Below, piece after piece: positions 19,174 to 27,919 of a stretch of DNA of 64,000 nucleotides; the stretch's first letter is position 1; each line of letters begins with the position of its first letter. The notes beneath the pieces were generated by a model that saw only the letters and a program-made list of their open reading frames with translations, ran no database searches and was not told the origin of the DNA. This DNA is from Prorocentrum cordatum (taxonomy: Eukaryota > Sar > Dinophyceae > Prorocentrales > Prorocentraceae), in assembly GCA_963575745.1 (NCBI GenBank), contig CAUYUJ010019903.1, forward strand, positions 101,995 through 165,994, given 5' to 3'. Position numbers and translations under genes: made by a program.

Positions 19174-19267
19174 GCCAGAGCTTCGGGCGCGGCTGCCCGA
19201 CCACCACCGCCCTCCCCTTCGACTGCTACACGGGCTTCGAGACGTGGAGGGACAGCGGCCGGAGGCT
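19174..19267 (+). CDS. Exon c of a Cys-rich repeat protein
   Basis: After CTCGCACTGCCTAG the frame (from 19176) reads QSFGRGCPTTTALPFDCYTG then FETWRDSGRR. It holds the GCP-x3-x-LPFDC-x6-W part of the module. The first two bases (GC) would complete a split Cys codon of the preceding WCC, in keeping with the spacing CC-x6-C seen elsewhere. The 3' end is uncertain; a GC dinucleotide follows GGAG at 19266. Confidence 0.6.
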
Positions 19268-19271
19268 CCCC

Positions 19272-19415
19272 CAGGGGGGAGGGGGGTGGAGGGGGGGAGG
19301 AGGGGAGGAGGGGGGGAGGAGGAGGGGGGAGGGGGGGAGAGGAGGGGGGGGGGAGGGGGGGGGAGGGGGGAGGAGGGGGGGGGGTGGGAGGGGGGTGGAG
19401 GGGGGGGGGGCATCC
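19272..19415. repeat. G-rich low complexity (GGGGAGG-type), quadruplex-prone
   Basis: Nearly uninterrupted G with single A or T on the plus strand, directly after exon c. Many runs of four or more G in register could fold into G-quadruplexes. Confidence 0.85.
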
Positions 19416-19649
19416 CTCGGCGGAGGGAGGCGCGCGTGACAAGCCCACGGGGCTCTGAGCGGCGACTTACCACCCTTTCCTTCTCCCTTTTCCCGTCTGC
19501 TTCGTTTCCTCCCCTCCTTCTCTTCCCCGGCATCCCCTTCCTCTCCTCTCTCCCCCTCTCCATCTCCCCGGGCCGTCCTCGACCCCGCTCTTGTCCGCTT
19601 CCTCCCGCTTCGTCCTCCTCCTGATCCTCCTCCGCCTCCTCATTACCAT

Positions 19650-19650
<1 letters not shown>

Positions 19651-19742
<92 letters not shown>

Positions 19743-19776
19743 GTCATCGTCATCGTCGTCATCGTCATCGTCATCG

Positions 19777-19813
<37 letters not shown>

Positions 19814-20013
19814 TATCATCATCACCATCATCATCATCATCATCATCAGCATCAGCATCATCATCAGCATCAGCATCATCATCATCATCATCATCATCAT
19901 CCTGCTCCTCCTCCTCCTCCTCCTCCTCATTATCATCCTCGTTCTCCTCCTTCCCCTCCTCATCATCATTATAATCAGTATCATCATCATCAGCATCATC
20001 GTCATCGCCATCG

Positions 20014-20072
<59 letters not shown>

Positions 20073-20085
20073 GTCATCGTCATTG
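19651..20085. repeat. (ATC)n array with ATC/GTC variants, about 430 bp
   Basis: Mostly (ATC)n with interspersed GTC and AGC triplets and a short CTC patch at about 19900-19930. It yields a poly-Ser frame on plus and a poly-Asp frame on minus (19467-20492); neither is evidence of coding. Confidence 0.9.
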
Positions 20086-20769
20086 TCGTCTTCCTCCTCC
20101 TTCTCTTCCCCCAGAGGCCACGTCCCCTCGTTCCCCCCCGAACCTCTCTGCAGACAAGCTTGTTGGACGGAGGTGAACCGGAAAGACGGGCAAACGAGAG
20201 TGCGTGCAGGCACCCACGGACGCATGTAAGCAGACAAGAAGAAGATGGAAACACAGTCCATAACGAAGGAAAAAGAAGATGCCGTAAGAAGTGTGGCTCC
20301 CGCTTCGCGAACTTCGTGGGGGGGATCAGTGGGCCCACCTCGCTTCTGTTGGAAGACTACACTTTGTGCTTGTACATCTGCATAGTTATAACCATTAAAC
20401 CGTCTTTCACGATTGCTTTCGGACCTGATCTCCCAGCATAGATCCCTGAACGGATCCTCAACCAGCTTGAGTTTGTCCACCTGGCGCGGCACTGTTGGCG
20501 TTGACGGAGCAGGCTAGATGCGGAGTTAGTCGGGAGCAGGGGAGGGGTCCCAGTAGTTGGCCAGGGCCTTTCGCGCGGTCGTGGAGGCGTGACACCGGCG
20601 CGCGAGGTCTTGCGCCAGGGTGTGAGGGCGGAAGGGAGGGAGGCAGAGAGCTGGGGGACCGACTCCCGCTTCCAAAGGTGGCATCTTGCTGGGGTGCGGG
20701 CCCCGTCGGTCTGGAGCTTTCGGGGGCTCCTTCTGCCGAAGACGGGGGCACGGCGACGCCTACGGCGAG

Positions 20770-20880
20770 GTCGAGGACAAGGAGGACGAGGACGACGAAG
20801 AGAGCGAGGAGGACGAGGAGGACGAGGACGACGAGGACGACGAGGAGGTCCAGGACCACGAGGACGACGAGGAGGAGGCT
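20770..20880. repeat. (GAGGAC)n-like acidic tract
   Basis: Imperfect GAG/GAC triplets just upstream of exon d. Reads as Glu/Asp in one frame, Arg/Gly in another. It may be the intron end or part of a longer exon d. Confidence 0.6.
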
Positions 20881-20907
20881 GGCGAGAGCGGCACCCTTCT
20901 GGCGCAG

Positions 20908-20987
20908 GACCAGCAGCAGTGGTGCTGTCGCAGCGCAGGGCGCGCTTGCCCCGACACCTCCACGCTGCCCTTCGACTGCCTGGAAGG
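20908..20987 (+). CDS. Exon d of a Cys-rich repeat protein
   Basis: After CTTCTGGCGCAG the frame reads DQQQWCCRSAGRACPDTSTL then PFDCLEG. It shows WCC-x6-C and then PFDC in the expected spacing. The exon can be joined in frame to exon e: it ends with GG at 20987, the next bases are GC (a non-canonical donor common in dinoflagellates), and exon e starts with G after AG, giving Gly. The joined text FDC-LEGYDK-W keeps the six-residue gap between Cys and Trp found in exons c and h. Confidence 0.68.
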
Positions 20988-21658
20988 GCGCCCCGGCCCC
21001 CACCGCAACGCGCGGCGCGGGGGAGGCAGCCTCTCCTTTGGGAGGAGGGAGGGGGGAGGGGGGGCAAGGGGGCAAGGGGAAGAGTTGACTCAGAGTGGGG
21101 GAGGGGGGGGAGTGCGGGAGTGAAGGGAGGAGGAGGGCTGAGGGGGGGGTGCTAGGGAAGGGAAGACTGAGGTGGGAGGGGGAAGGGGAAAGGGTGGCCG
21201 TTGCGGGTCCACGTTCTGGCCCTCGCGGGGCTCTGACCCAAGCCCCGCCGCCCGAAACGGGGTGATGAGGAAGAGCGCCCAGGTCAAGTTCCCTGGGTCG
21301 ATGGAAGTGGTGTCCAGCGCGAGAAACTTCCGAGCCCTTGCACGAGGGTCTCACGCGGCCAAGCTCAAGAGGCGCCGATGCGCGGTCCGAGCCTTCTACT
21401 CGGTGAGCTGACCTGACGCCGCGAGGTCCAGGACTTGGCGCCACGAGGCCCATCCAGAGGGGGCGGGGCCTCGCGGCGCAGCCACTTCGCCATTCGCTGC
21501 GGCGGCCCAGGATCTTTCGAAGCAGTCGTAGAGCCAGCGGCGACGGGGATCCCCCCCGCAGCGCCACACGTGCTGCCTTCCCCGTCCCCTCCTGCCCCTC
21601 CTCCCGCTCCCAGCCCCTCCCTCTCCCCCCCGATCTCCTCCTGGCGCGGGCGAGCCAG
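20988..21658 (+). other. Predicted GC-AG intron between exons d and e
   Basis: 671 bp starting GCGCCCCGG and ending GCGAGCCAG. It holds G-rich runs in its 5' part and CCCCTCC-type pyrimidine runs near its 3' end. It is predicted only from the in-frame module join; no transcript evidence is available. Confidence 0.45.
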
Positions 21659-21764
21659 GTACGACAAGTGGAGCGACACTTGGGCCACGGAGAAGAAGGC
21701 TTGGTGCTGCCTACACCAGAACCGCGGGTGCCCCGAGGCCACTTCGTACCCGTACGATTGTCAG
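21659..21764 (+). CDS. Exon e of a Cys-rich repeat protein
   Basis: The most complete module in the window: YDKWSDTWATEKKAWCC, LHQNRGCPEATSY, PYDCQ. The pattern is W-x3-W-x6-WCC-x6-C-P-x7-[FY]DC. It follows a pyrimidine-rich acceptor (TCCTGGCGCGGGCGAGCCAG). If it ends at CAG (21764) the next exon at 32669 restores the six-residue C-to-W gap (C-QEDVQS-W). The intron would then begin with GA and contain the whole LINE. Confidence 0.7.
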
Positions 21765-21789
21765 GACGGCGGGGGGGGGGAGCGGAGAG

Positions 21790-22810
21790 CAGAAGGGGGT
21801 CAGGGGAGGCAGCGGCGGGGGTGGCGACGATGGCACATGCTTTCCGAACGGTGGGCAGGAATCTGATTTTCCGGGCAGAATGCGTTCTGAGCGTGTTGGG
21901 TTCCGCGTTCTTGTTTGATTATGTTTGCCGCAAAGTTGCGTGTATGAGCCATGGTTCCGTCGTGTTGCTTTATGTGGGCAGGTCCCCACGTTGCGCAGGC
22001 CTTCGGGCACAAGAGAGAGTACCTGCCGCGCCCGTACGCCGCGGGCACACTTCACAGTGTCCCATTCGCAAGCGTCCAACCGCCAAGAGACATGGGATAG
22101 CTGACAAATATCAGAAACGCGATTGTGGTGAGTTGGCGGAACGCGGAAATTGAGGCCACACCGAACGCGTGATCAATCACATTATGCAGTCTTTTGGACT
22201 CGGCAAGTCCAAGGCACACACAAAATATCACATGACGGTTTCCCCGAGGCAAGGAGGTCAGGCAAGCACGTCCAGAACCCTCAGCGTACAGCGTTCCTAG
22301 CAGCGCTGTGAACAGAGGAGGCCCGTCGCCTCAAGGCGTAATCACGTGTGAACGCAAATCTATCGCCACTCGCACAGACACAAAATTGGCCTTGGCCTAG
22401 CTCAGTGGTGGACCCCACCCGCTCACGCAATTCAGCAATTGCACGAACCATCCCCTGGAGGCGTACGTGCGCCAGTTCGAAAGCAGAGAAGGCGAGAAAG
22501 GTTGATTGGCCAGGGTTTTTGGTGCGATCTGTTCCCATCCGCAGATTGAGCCGACAAGGCATCAAGCGGATTAGTCGGTACGCTTACCCGCACACGAGTT
22601 GGTCGGCGAATATTGCCGCCTTGATCGACGAGTCGAGCCAGTAAATTGCAGATGTCATCCCTTTGCTGTCTTACAGCGTCATACGCAAATGTGTATGCCC
22701 GTGGGTTCCACCACCAAAGTGCCGAGATTGTTTCACTGTTAACGTCGTTAGTTTACAGGCGCGCACCTTCCATCATTTGTCCTTCCTTCTTTTCCATGTT
22801 GTCTCTCAAC
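21790..22810. other. No gene recognised
   Basis: Moderately AT-richer DNA with only short frames. A stretch at 22397-22412 looks like a tRNA D-arm but lacks the rest of a tRNA. Confidence 0.5.
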
Positions 22811-22814
22811 CGAC

Positions 22815-22985
22815 CTCCTACCTCCTCCTACCTCCTACCTCCTACCTCCTACCTCCTACCTCCTCCTCTTCCTCCTCCTCCTCATCTTCATTCTCATCGT
22901 CCTTCTCGTCCTCATCCTCCTCATCCTCCTCATCCCCATCCTCGTCATCCTCACCCCCACCCTCACCCTCCCCCTGCCTCCTCAG
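22815..22985. repeat. (TACCTCC)n then (CTC)n pyrimidine tract
   Basis: Seven-base TACCTCC repeats (22816-22862) pass into CTC/CAT-rich triplets up to about 22985. Confidence 0.85.
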
Positions 22986-23307
22986 ACCTCCCCCCACCCC
23001 CACCTGCACTCGGCCCTGCCTGCCCTTGCGAGAGCGGGGCGCCGCCGCCCGCTCCCGCCCCCCCCCCCCCAGCACGGAGCGCCCCGTGGTCTCACGATGT
23101 GCACCAGACGCTGGCGACACCCCTCTCGGGCGTGCGCGTGGCGCGGGACCCCGCCAGGACGCGCCCGCGAGGCCCTCGAGCGCCCCGACGCGCCGTCGAC
23201 GGCAGAGCCCGGCCCACCGGCGTCCTTCCCCTGGCCTCGGCGCCTGGGCGCGGCGCCTCGACGCCGAGGCGAGGGTCACCAGCGTCGAGTCCTTCCTCGG
23301 CCCTGTC

Positions 23308-23453
23308 GGGGGCCACACGCGAACCCTACCCCTATGCCCCCCACGATTTCTGAGGGGGAGGGCGGGGTTCACTGGTTCACTCCGCTCCCACCCTCCCCTC
23401 CCTCCCCCTCAAGAAATCGCGGGGGGCAGGGGTAGGGTTCGCATGTGGCCCCC
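23308..23453. mobile_element. Palindromic MITE (family 1), full-length copy
   Basis: 146 bp; the left arm starts GGGGGCCACACGCGAACC and the right arm ends GGTTCGCATGTGGCCCCC. The arms hold the inner text CCACGATTTCTGAGGGGGAG and its inverse, so the element is almost one long hairpin around a GGTTCACTCCGC-like centre. No TA duplication is visible at this copy. Confidence 0.85.
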
Positions 23454-23542
23454 ATATCCTCGGCCCTGGCCGAGACGCCGAGCCCGGCGCCTGCGCCGAC
23501 GGCCTGGGGGGTGGTGCTGGGGGGCGTCTGCCCCTCGGCCGC

Positions 23543-24100
23543 GTGGAGCCGCACTCCTGCGCCGCGGAGAGCGCCTCGCCTGCCCGGGCGGCCTCGGGAA
23601 AGCGCGTCCTGGTGCCGCTGGCTGGCTGGCTGGCTGCTGCGGCCTTGCCGGCTGCGCTCCACGCCACACGATCGGCGTTCCGAGCACATGCTCCGACTTG
23701 GGCCGACTTCGACGTCGCCTTGAAGGTCATGCACCTTGGGGCGTCCCGGATGGACTCCTGACAGGCGGCCGCCACGAAGTACAAGCATCGCGCGGCCGTG
23801 TTCAAGAATGCCAGCGGCCGAGTTCGTCATGCTATTCAACGGATCCACGGTATCCGTCCCGTGCACTTGGCCCAGTTGCTGCCCATACTGGAGGTATCCA
23901 TCCGATCCGAGCCGGACGTGCTGCACCGCATCCTGAATTCCCCGCCGAAGTCATTCGCGCTGGCCTACTTGATCAGCCTCTTCACATGGGCGCCTGGCCC
24001 AGCTCTGGCGGCGCTGCAGCTGGCTATCTGGGCCGCCGCCTGGCGCTGCCAACGCCACGGTCGCTGGCCAGAGGGATTTCGCGGCCACGTGGCGCGAGTG
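23543..24100 (+). pseudogene. Unassigned ORF interrupted by one stop
   Basis: The same frame is open on both sides of a single TGA (23759-23761): before it, LPAALHATRSAFRAH and FDVALKVMHLGASRMDS; after it, HRAAVFKNASGRVRHAIQRI and VLHRILNSPPKSFALAYLIS. The composition is less biased than the surroundings. I do not recognise the protein; it could be a broken gene or an exon plus intron. Low confidence. Confidence 0.28.
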
Positions 24101-25034
24101 TGCAATGCATGTCCTTCACGCCGGTGTTGTCGTCCCCGGGCCGATGAGCTGTCCCGAGGAACAGACCGAGTCCACGCTGCAGTACCTCCTGACCGTCGAC
24201 ACCGCCACGGTCGTCAAGGCGCCCAGCGGGAGTCTGCAGCGGCGCCGGCGGCAAGGCCTGCAAGCGGCCAACACCACACGCAGCGAGCAATGCGCGACCA
24301 CGGCCGCTGCGCGCAAGCCCCGCCTGCAGTGCACGCACGCGGCCGCCGCCACCGAGGTGGTCCTCTCTGAAGGCTTCCTCGCTACGATCCGTCGACGCAT
24401 CAGTGCCGGGTGGCCTGACCCGACGGCCTCCGGAGCCTCCGCCGCGCACCCTCTGCCGCGCAGGGCGCTGCGAGCATGGAGCTGGCCAGATCGCACACTG
24501 CATGGAGCGCCGCAGTGCGGAGAGTCGTTGAGTCGACCTCTTTGGGAAGGGCGAAAGCCCACCGGGAACGGCCATGCTTGGCTTCCCCCTCTGGGGGCCC
24601 TCTGCCTTCCCCTTTGGCACCCAAACGCTGCAGTGTCTTTAGATCCCTGGGTGCTGTGTGATTCGAGGTTGCGCTCATCATAATGAGGGGTTCTGTGCGT
24701 CTTGGCCCTTCTAGGTGGGGTCGGAGTGGATGGGGTCGCAGGATCGCGCCGCATCGCCGATGCATCGCCGATGCGGCTCGATGTGGAGCCCTGTTTGCGT
24801 CGCGTCGACGTCGTCGGCGCTGCTTGCGCCCCCCAGGGGCCGTGCTGACTGGCCAAGGCGTCTTGCATCCAGACGCCGCTGCTCCTTCTCCGTCCTCCTC
24901 CTCCTCCTCCTCCTCCTCCTCCTCGTCTTCGCCTTCCTCGAAGGAATCGGGAGCATGGACGCTCCAGCCGGGCGCGTTGGCTCTGTGCCGTCTGCTCGGC
25001 TTGTTCCGCTTCGACGCTGCGCGCGAGGCCGCGG

Positions 25035-25120
25035 TCGGCAAAAAGTATGGACGCTCCAGCGTCCCGCAGTCTGGGCAGCTGGGGCGTCTTTTTTGAGCCG
25101 AGCTCCCTTGCCGACCAAGC
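25035..25120 (+). repeat. Dispersed repeat (family GGACGCTCCAGCGTCC), copy 1
   Basis: TATGGACGCTCCAGCGTCCC, then CAGCTGGGGCGTC and GAGCTCCCTTGCCGACCA. The related copy is at 59432-59510. The start contains a perfect short palindrome (GGACGCT-CC-AGCGTCC). Confidence 0.7.
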
Positions 25121-25776
25121 GACGTACAGTGAGCCCCTCCCAGGGCGAGGAGGGCGGCCGTGGCTCTGGCTTGGCCGCATCGTTCGAGGCGCTGGCTTGG
25201 ATGTCGGCGACACTCGCAGCACCCTGAGATCCGAGCGCTGCAGTGTTTTCACACCGGGCGTTTTGGCGTGGTTTCGGGCCCCGGGACCATCTCAGCTCCA
25301 TCCTGCTCGAGAAATGCAGCAGGAAGATAGGGTCTAGAGTCTAGGGTGAAGATGTTCCAACACATACTTCAGCCTTGGCCACCAGGAAAAATTTCGAGCG
25401 CCTAGACAGTGCCGACACTGGAGCGTGTTCACGTGTCGGCCCTGGGAGGCGATACTCGGTCGACATTTCGCCAGCGTGTCAAGCAGACACTGTCTCGATA
25501 TTTGTCTGGGTGCTCGAAAGCACATTTCTGGGAGATTGTCCTTAAGTGCGATGAGAGCAGCATAAGTTCAGGGGCCGCGACTGTTTGCGATGTTGCATCT
25601 ATTTTCTGGCGGCGACCGAGGGGGGAAGGGAGAAGGAGGAGGCCTTCTCAAAAGGCTCAGAAGTCCCCCAGCCTTCTGATAGGTCTTATAAGCCTTCCCC
25701 GAAGACACAGAAAACTTCTCAGAAGGCGCAAGGGCTTCTGATCAAGGCCTCCCTCAGCTCCCAGTAAAGAACCCAG

Positions 25777-25978
25777 GAAGCCTTCGAGGGCCCCAAATCG
25801 TCGAATACCTAACGGAAATGAATGGTTTCTGCGATGCCGCAGTTCCCCTTCTATACGATTCCGACGCTTGCGCAGGGCCTCCAAGAGAGTCCCTGGATGC
25901 AAGGAACGACGAACATGATATTACATGAGCTAGCACATCAAGCCTAGCTAGAGCTTGAGCGCGCGCGATGATTCTAGT
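25777..25978 (+). repeat. Dispersed 200-bp repeat, copy 1
   Basis: Runs from GGGCCCCAAATCGT..AATA through CCCCCTTCTATACGATTCCG-like text, GCTTGCGCAGGGCCTCCAAG and GTCCCTGGA to AGCCTAGCTAGA.CTTGAGCG. The second copy is at 56109-56308. The AAATCGT start recalls the AT-rich cores of the CCAAGACGGCC family. Confidence 0.8.
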
Positions 25979-25984
25979 GGCAAC

Positions 25985-26410
25985 ATTTTCCGCAGGACCT
26001 TCCCGGAGCCCACGAAAGTGGCGACAGTTGCGCAGTTGGCAGCCTCCCAGTGAGCCGCGAGGTCTCGCCTGCTTATCGCTTCTGCTGGGCCTCCAGGAGC
26101 CCAGCGAAAGTGACGACGGTTGCGCAATTGGCAGCCTCCGCAGTTGGCAGCCTCCCGGGGAGCCACGAGGTCTCGCCTGCCCACCGCCTCCGCTGGACCT
26201 CCCAGGAGCCCACGAAAGCGACGACAGTTGCGCAGCTGGCAGCCCCCCAGGGAGCCGCGAGGGTTCGCCTGCCCGCCGCCTCCGCTGAGCCTCCCCAGAG
26301 CCCGCAACTGGCAGCCCAGTGAGCCATGAGGGCTCGCCTGCCGACCGACGCCGCTGGACTTCCCAGGATCCCAGGAAAGCGACATCAGTTGCGCAGTTTG
26401 CAGCCCCCCA
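25985..26410 (+). repeat. Satellite related to the 101-bp array, about 4 units
   Basis: Units of about 90-110 bp with CACGAAAGTGGCGACAGTTG, CGCAG.TGGCAGCC.CCCAG and GCCGCGAGGTCTCGCC. They match in order the phrases of the 101-bp unit at 50600-52456 (CTCGAAAGTGGCGACAGTTT, CGCAGATCGCAGCCCCCCAG). Confidence 0.75.
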
Positions 26411-26437
26411 GTAGAAAAGGTGCGAACAAGGACAGAA

Positions 26438-26515
26438 AGGAGGAGGGGGGAGGAAGAGGAAGAGGAGGAGGAGGAGGAGGAAGAGGAGGAGGAGGAGGAG
26501 GAGGAAGGAGGAAAG
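26438..26515. repeat. (GGA)n microsatellite
   Basis: Imperfect GGA/AGG triplets on the plus strand. Confidence 0.9.
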
Positions 26516-26680
26516 GATGGAGACCACAGTGATCGAAACCAAGCGAGAAACCCAACACACAGATGAGAGTTGGGAAACATCATGTCACGTTAGCATGCAA
26601 GCCTGGTACGCACCGAATCCGTGTTAGGAGTTTCACTGCGTGGTTGAGCAAGCCCGCTTCCTTAGGCGTGTAATCAGCGT

Positions 26681-26868
26681 CTCCCTCCTCCTCCTCCTCT
26701 CCTCCTCCTCCTCTCCTCCTCCTCCTCCTCCTCCTCCTCCTCCTCCCTCCCTCCTCCTCCTCTCCTCCTCCTCCTCCTCCTCCTCCTCCTCCTCTCCTCC
26801 CCCTCCCCCTCCTCCTCTCCTCCTCCTCCTCCTCCTCCTCCTCCTCCTCCTCCTCCTCCTCCTCCTCC
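26681..26868. repeat. (CTC)n microsatellite upstream of the LINE
   Basis: About 190 bp of CTC triplets ending exactly where the truncated DinoSL relic starts. The poly-Glu/Gly minus-strand frames here are repeat products. Confidence 0.92.
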
Positions 26869-26883
26869 CCATTTTGGCTCAAG
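26869..26883 (+). other. Truncated DinoSL relic at the 5' end of the LINE
   Basis: CCATTTTGGCTCAAG, the last 15 bases of the 22-nt dinoflagellate spliced leader, lies 66 bp before the ORF1 ATG. In genomic DNA this is expected only after reverse transcription of a trans-spliced RNA. The missing first seven bases could reflect incomplete cDNA synthesis or fusion with the CTC tract. Confidence 0.75.
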
Positions 26884-26949
26884 CACTGTTGGCATCAGCA
26901 GCGCCTGCCGCACTCCGCGCGCGGACGGTCCGTCGGTTTATTTCGCTTC

Positions 26950-27918
26950 ATGTCTAAACGCGGAGCTGATGGCTCTCCTGCTATGTTTACTGATGGTATG
27001 TCCGATGATGAGGATAGGCGACGTGCAGACAGGTCACCCTCGCGAGAGATCACGAATGCCGACCTGCTCAAGTACATGAAGGGGATGGACAGGAATGTGA
27101 ACACTAAACTCAAGAAGGTGCAACATGATTTGGGGGCTGTGGATAAGAAGGCGGACACAGCTGTTGAGGCGGCTCAGAGTGCTCAGAAGATGGCTGCGGA
27201 CGCTCTTCGAGTCGCTCAGGAGGCTCAAGCAGGGTCAAGGCCTGCAAGTACGGCATCTACCGTTGCTGGGCCACCACGTCCTGGCCCGCCCATGGGTGAT
27301 GATGCCCTGAAGATCGTGATTGGAGGCTTCCCTGAGGCTTCAGACAAAGATGAGATGTTACCTTACCTGGACAAGATCTGCTCGATGGTGGACCCAACTG
27401 CTATTACTCGTAAGTGGTGCGCTTCTCCTGGGAATCATGCAGCAGTGTATTGTCGTGATGATCGTGCAGTTTGGGCACTATTGGGGAAGCATCGTGAATG
27501 CGTCGATCGGGACAACTTTGGTGGCACTGACAGTGGTAAGGCACAGTATACTCCTGCTCCTGGTGGTGATGGAGGCCCTCCGCTTCCTGGATTTCGTTTA
27601 TGGATGAAGAAGCATCAGTCGATGGAGCAGCGTCAGGTGACATCGACTCTGGTGAACATGGCTATTGTGCTTTCGCAGGCTGAGGGCAAAGGGCGCCGAT
27701 TCAAGATTGTCTTTCCGCAGCGCGAGATCAGGCTTCCTGATGAGATGGGTCAGCGCAAACAGGTTGCGTATATCAACGCCATGGGTTTGCCGACGCTCAC
27801 CCTGGCCAACTTCAATGCCGAGCTGCAGCAGTCTGATCTTAAGGATGACGAGACGTTCCAGCAGAGAGTGGAGCAGAGCAAGCAGGACTTCAAGGCGCGC
27901 CGTTCGTTTCGGGACTAG
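26950..27918 (+). CDS. LINE ORF1 protein (322 aa)
   Basis: Starts at the first ATG after the DinoSL relic. An acidic/basic N-terminus (DDEDRRRADRSPSR) is followed by a predicted coiled coil (about residues 40-100: LLKYMKGMDRNVNTKLKKV and ADTAVEAAQSAQKMAADALR), a Pro-rich hinge (GPPRPGPPMG), and an RRM-like region (about 117-260) starting LKIVIGGFPEASDKDEMLPY. LINE ORF1 proteins of this build trimerise and bind element RNA. The RRM call rests on the IVIGGF start and the overall spacing, not on an alignment. The stop at 27916-27918 lies about 20 bp before the endonuclease begins in a different frame. Confidence 0.75.
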   Translation: MSKRGADGSPAMFTDGMSDDEDRRRADRSPSREITNADLLKYMKGMDRNVNTKLKKVQHDLGAVDKKADTAVEAAQSAQKMAADALRVAQEAQAGSRPASTASTVAGPPRPGPPMGDDALKIVIGGFPEASDKDEMLPYLDKICSMVDPTAITRKWCASPGNHAAVYCRDDRAVWALLGKHRECVDRDNFGGTDSGKAQYTPAPGGDGGPPLPGFRLWMKKHQSMEQRQVTSTLVNMAIVLSQAEGKGRRFKIVFPQREIRLPDEMGQRKQVAYINAMGLPTLTLANFNAELQQSDLKDDETFQQRVEQSKQDFKARRSFRD

Positions 27919-27919
27919 A

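Noticed and set aside
19467-20492. 341-aa poly-Asp minus-strand ORF
   Set aside because: Generated by the (ATC)n array.
22391-22465. tRNA-like D-arm (TAGCTCAGTGGT)
   Set aside because: No T-arm consensus (GGTTCRA) or acceptor stem at the right distance.
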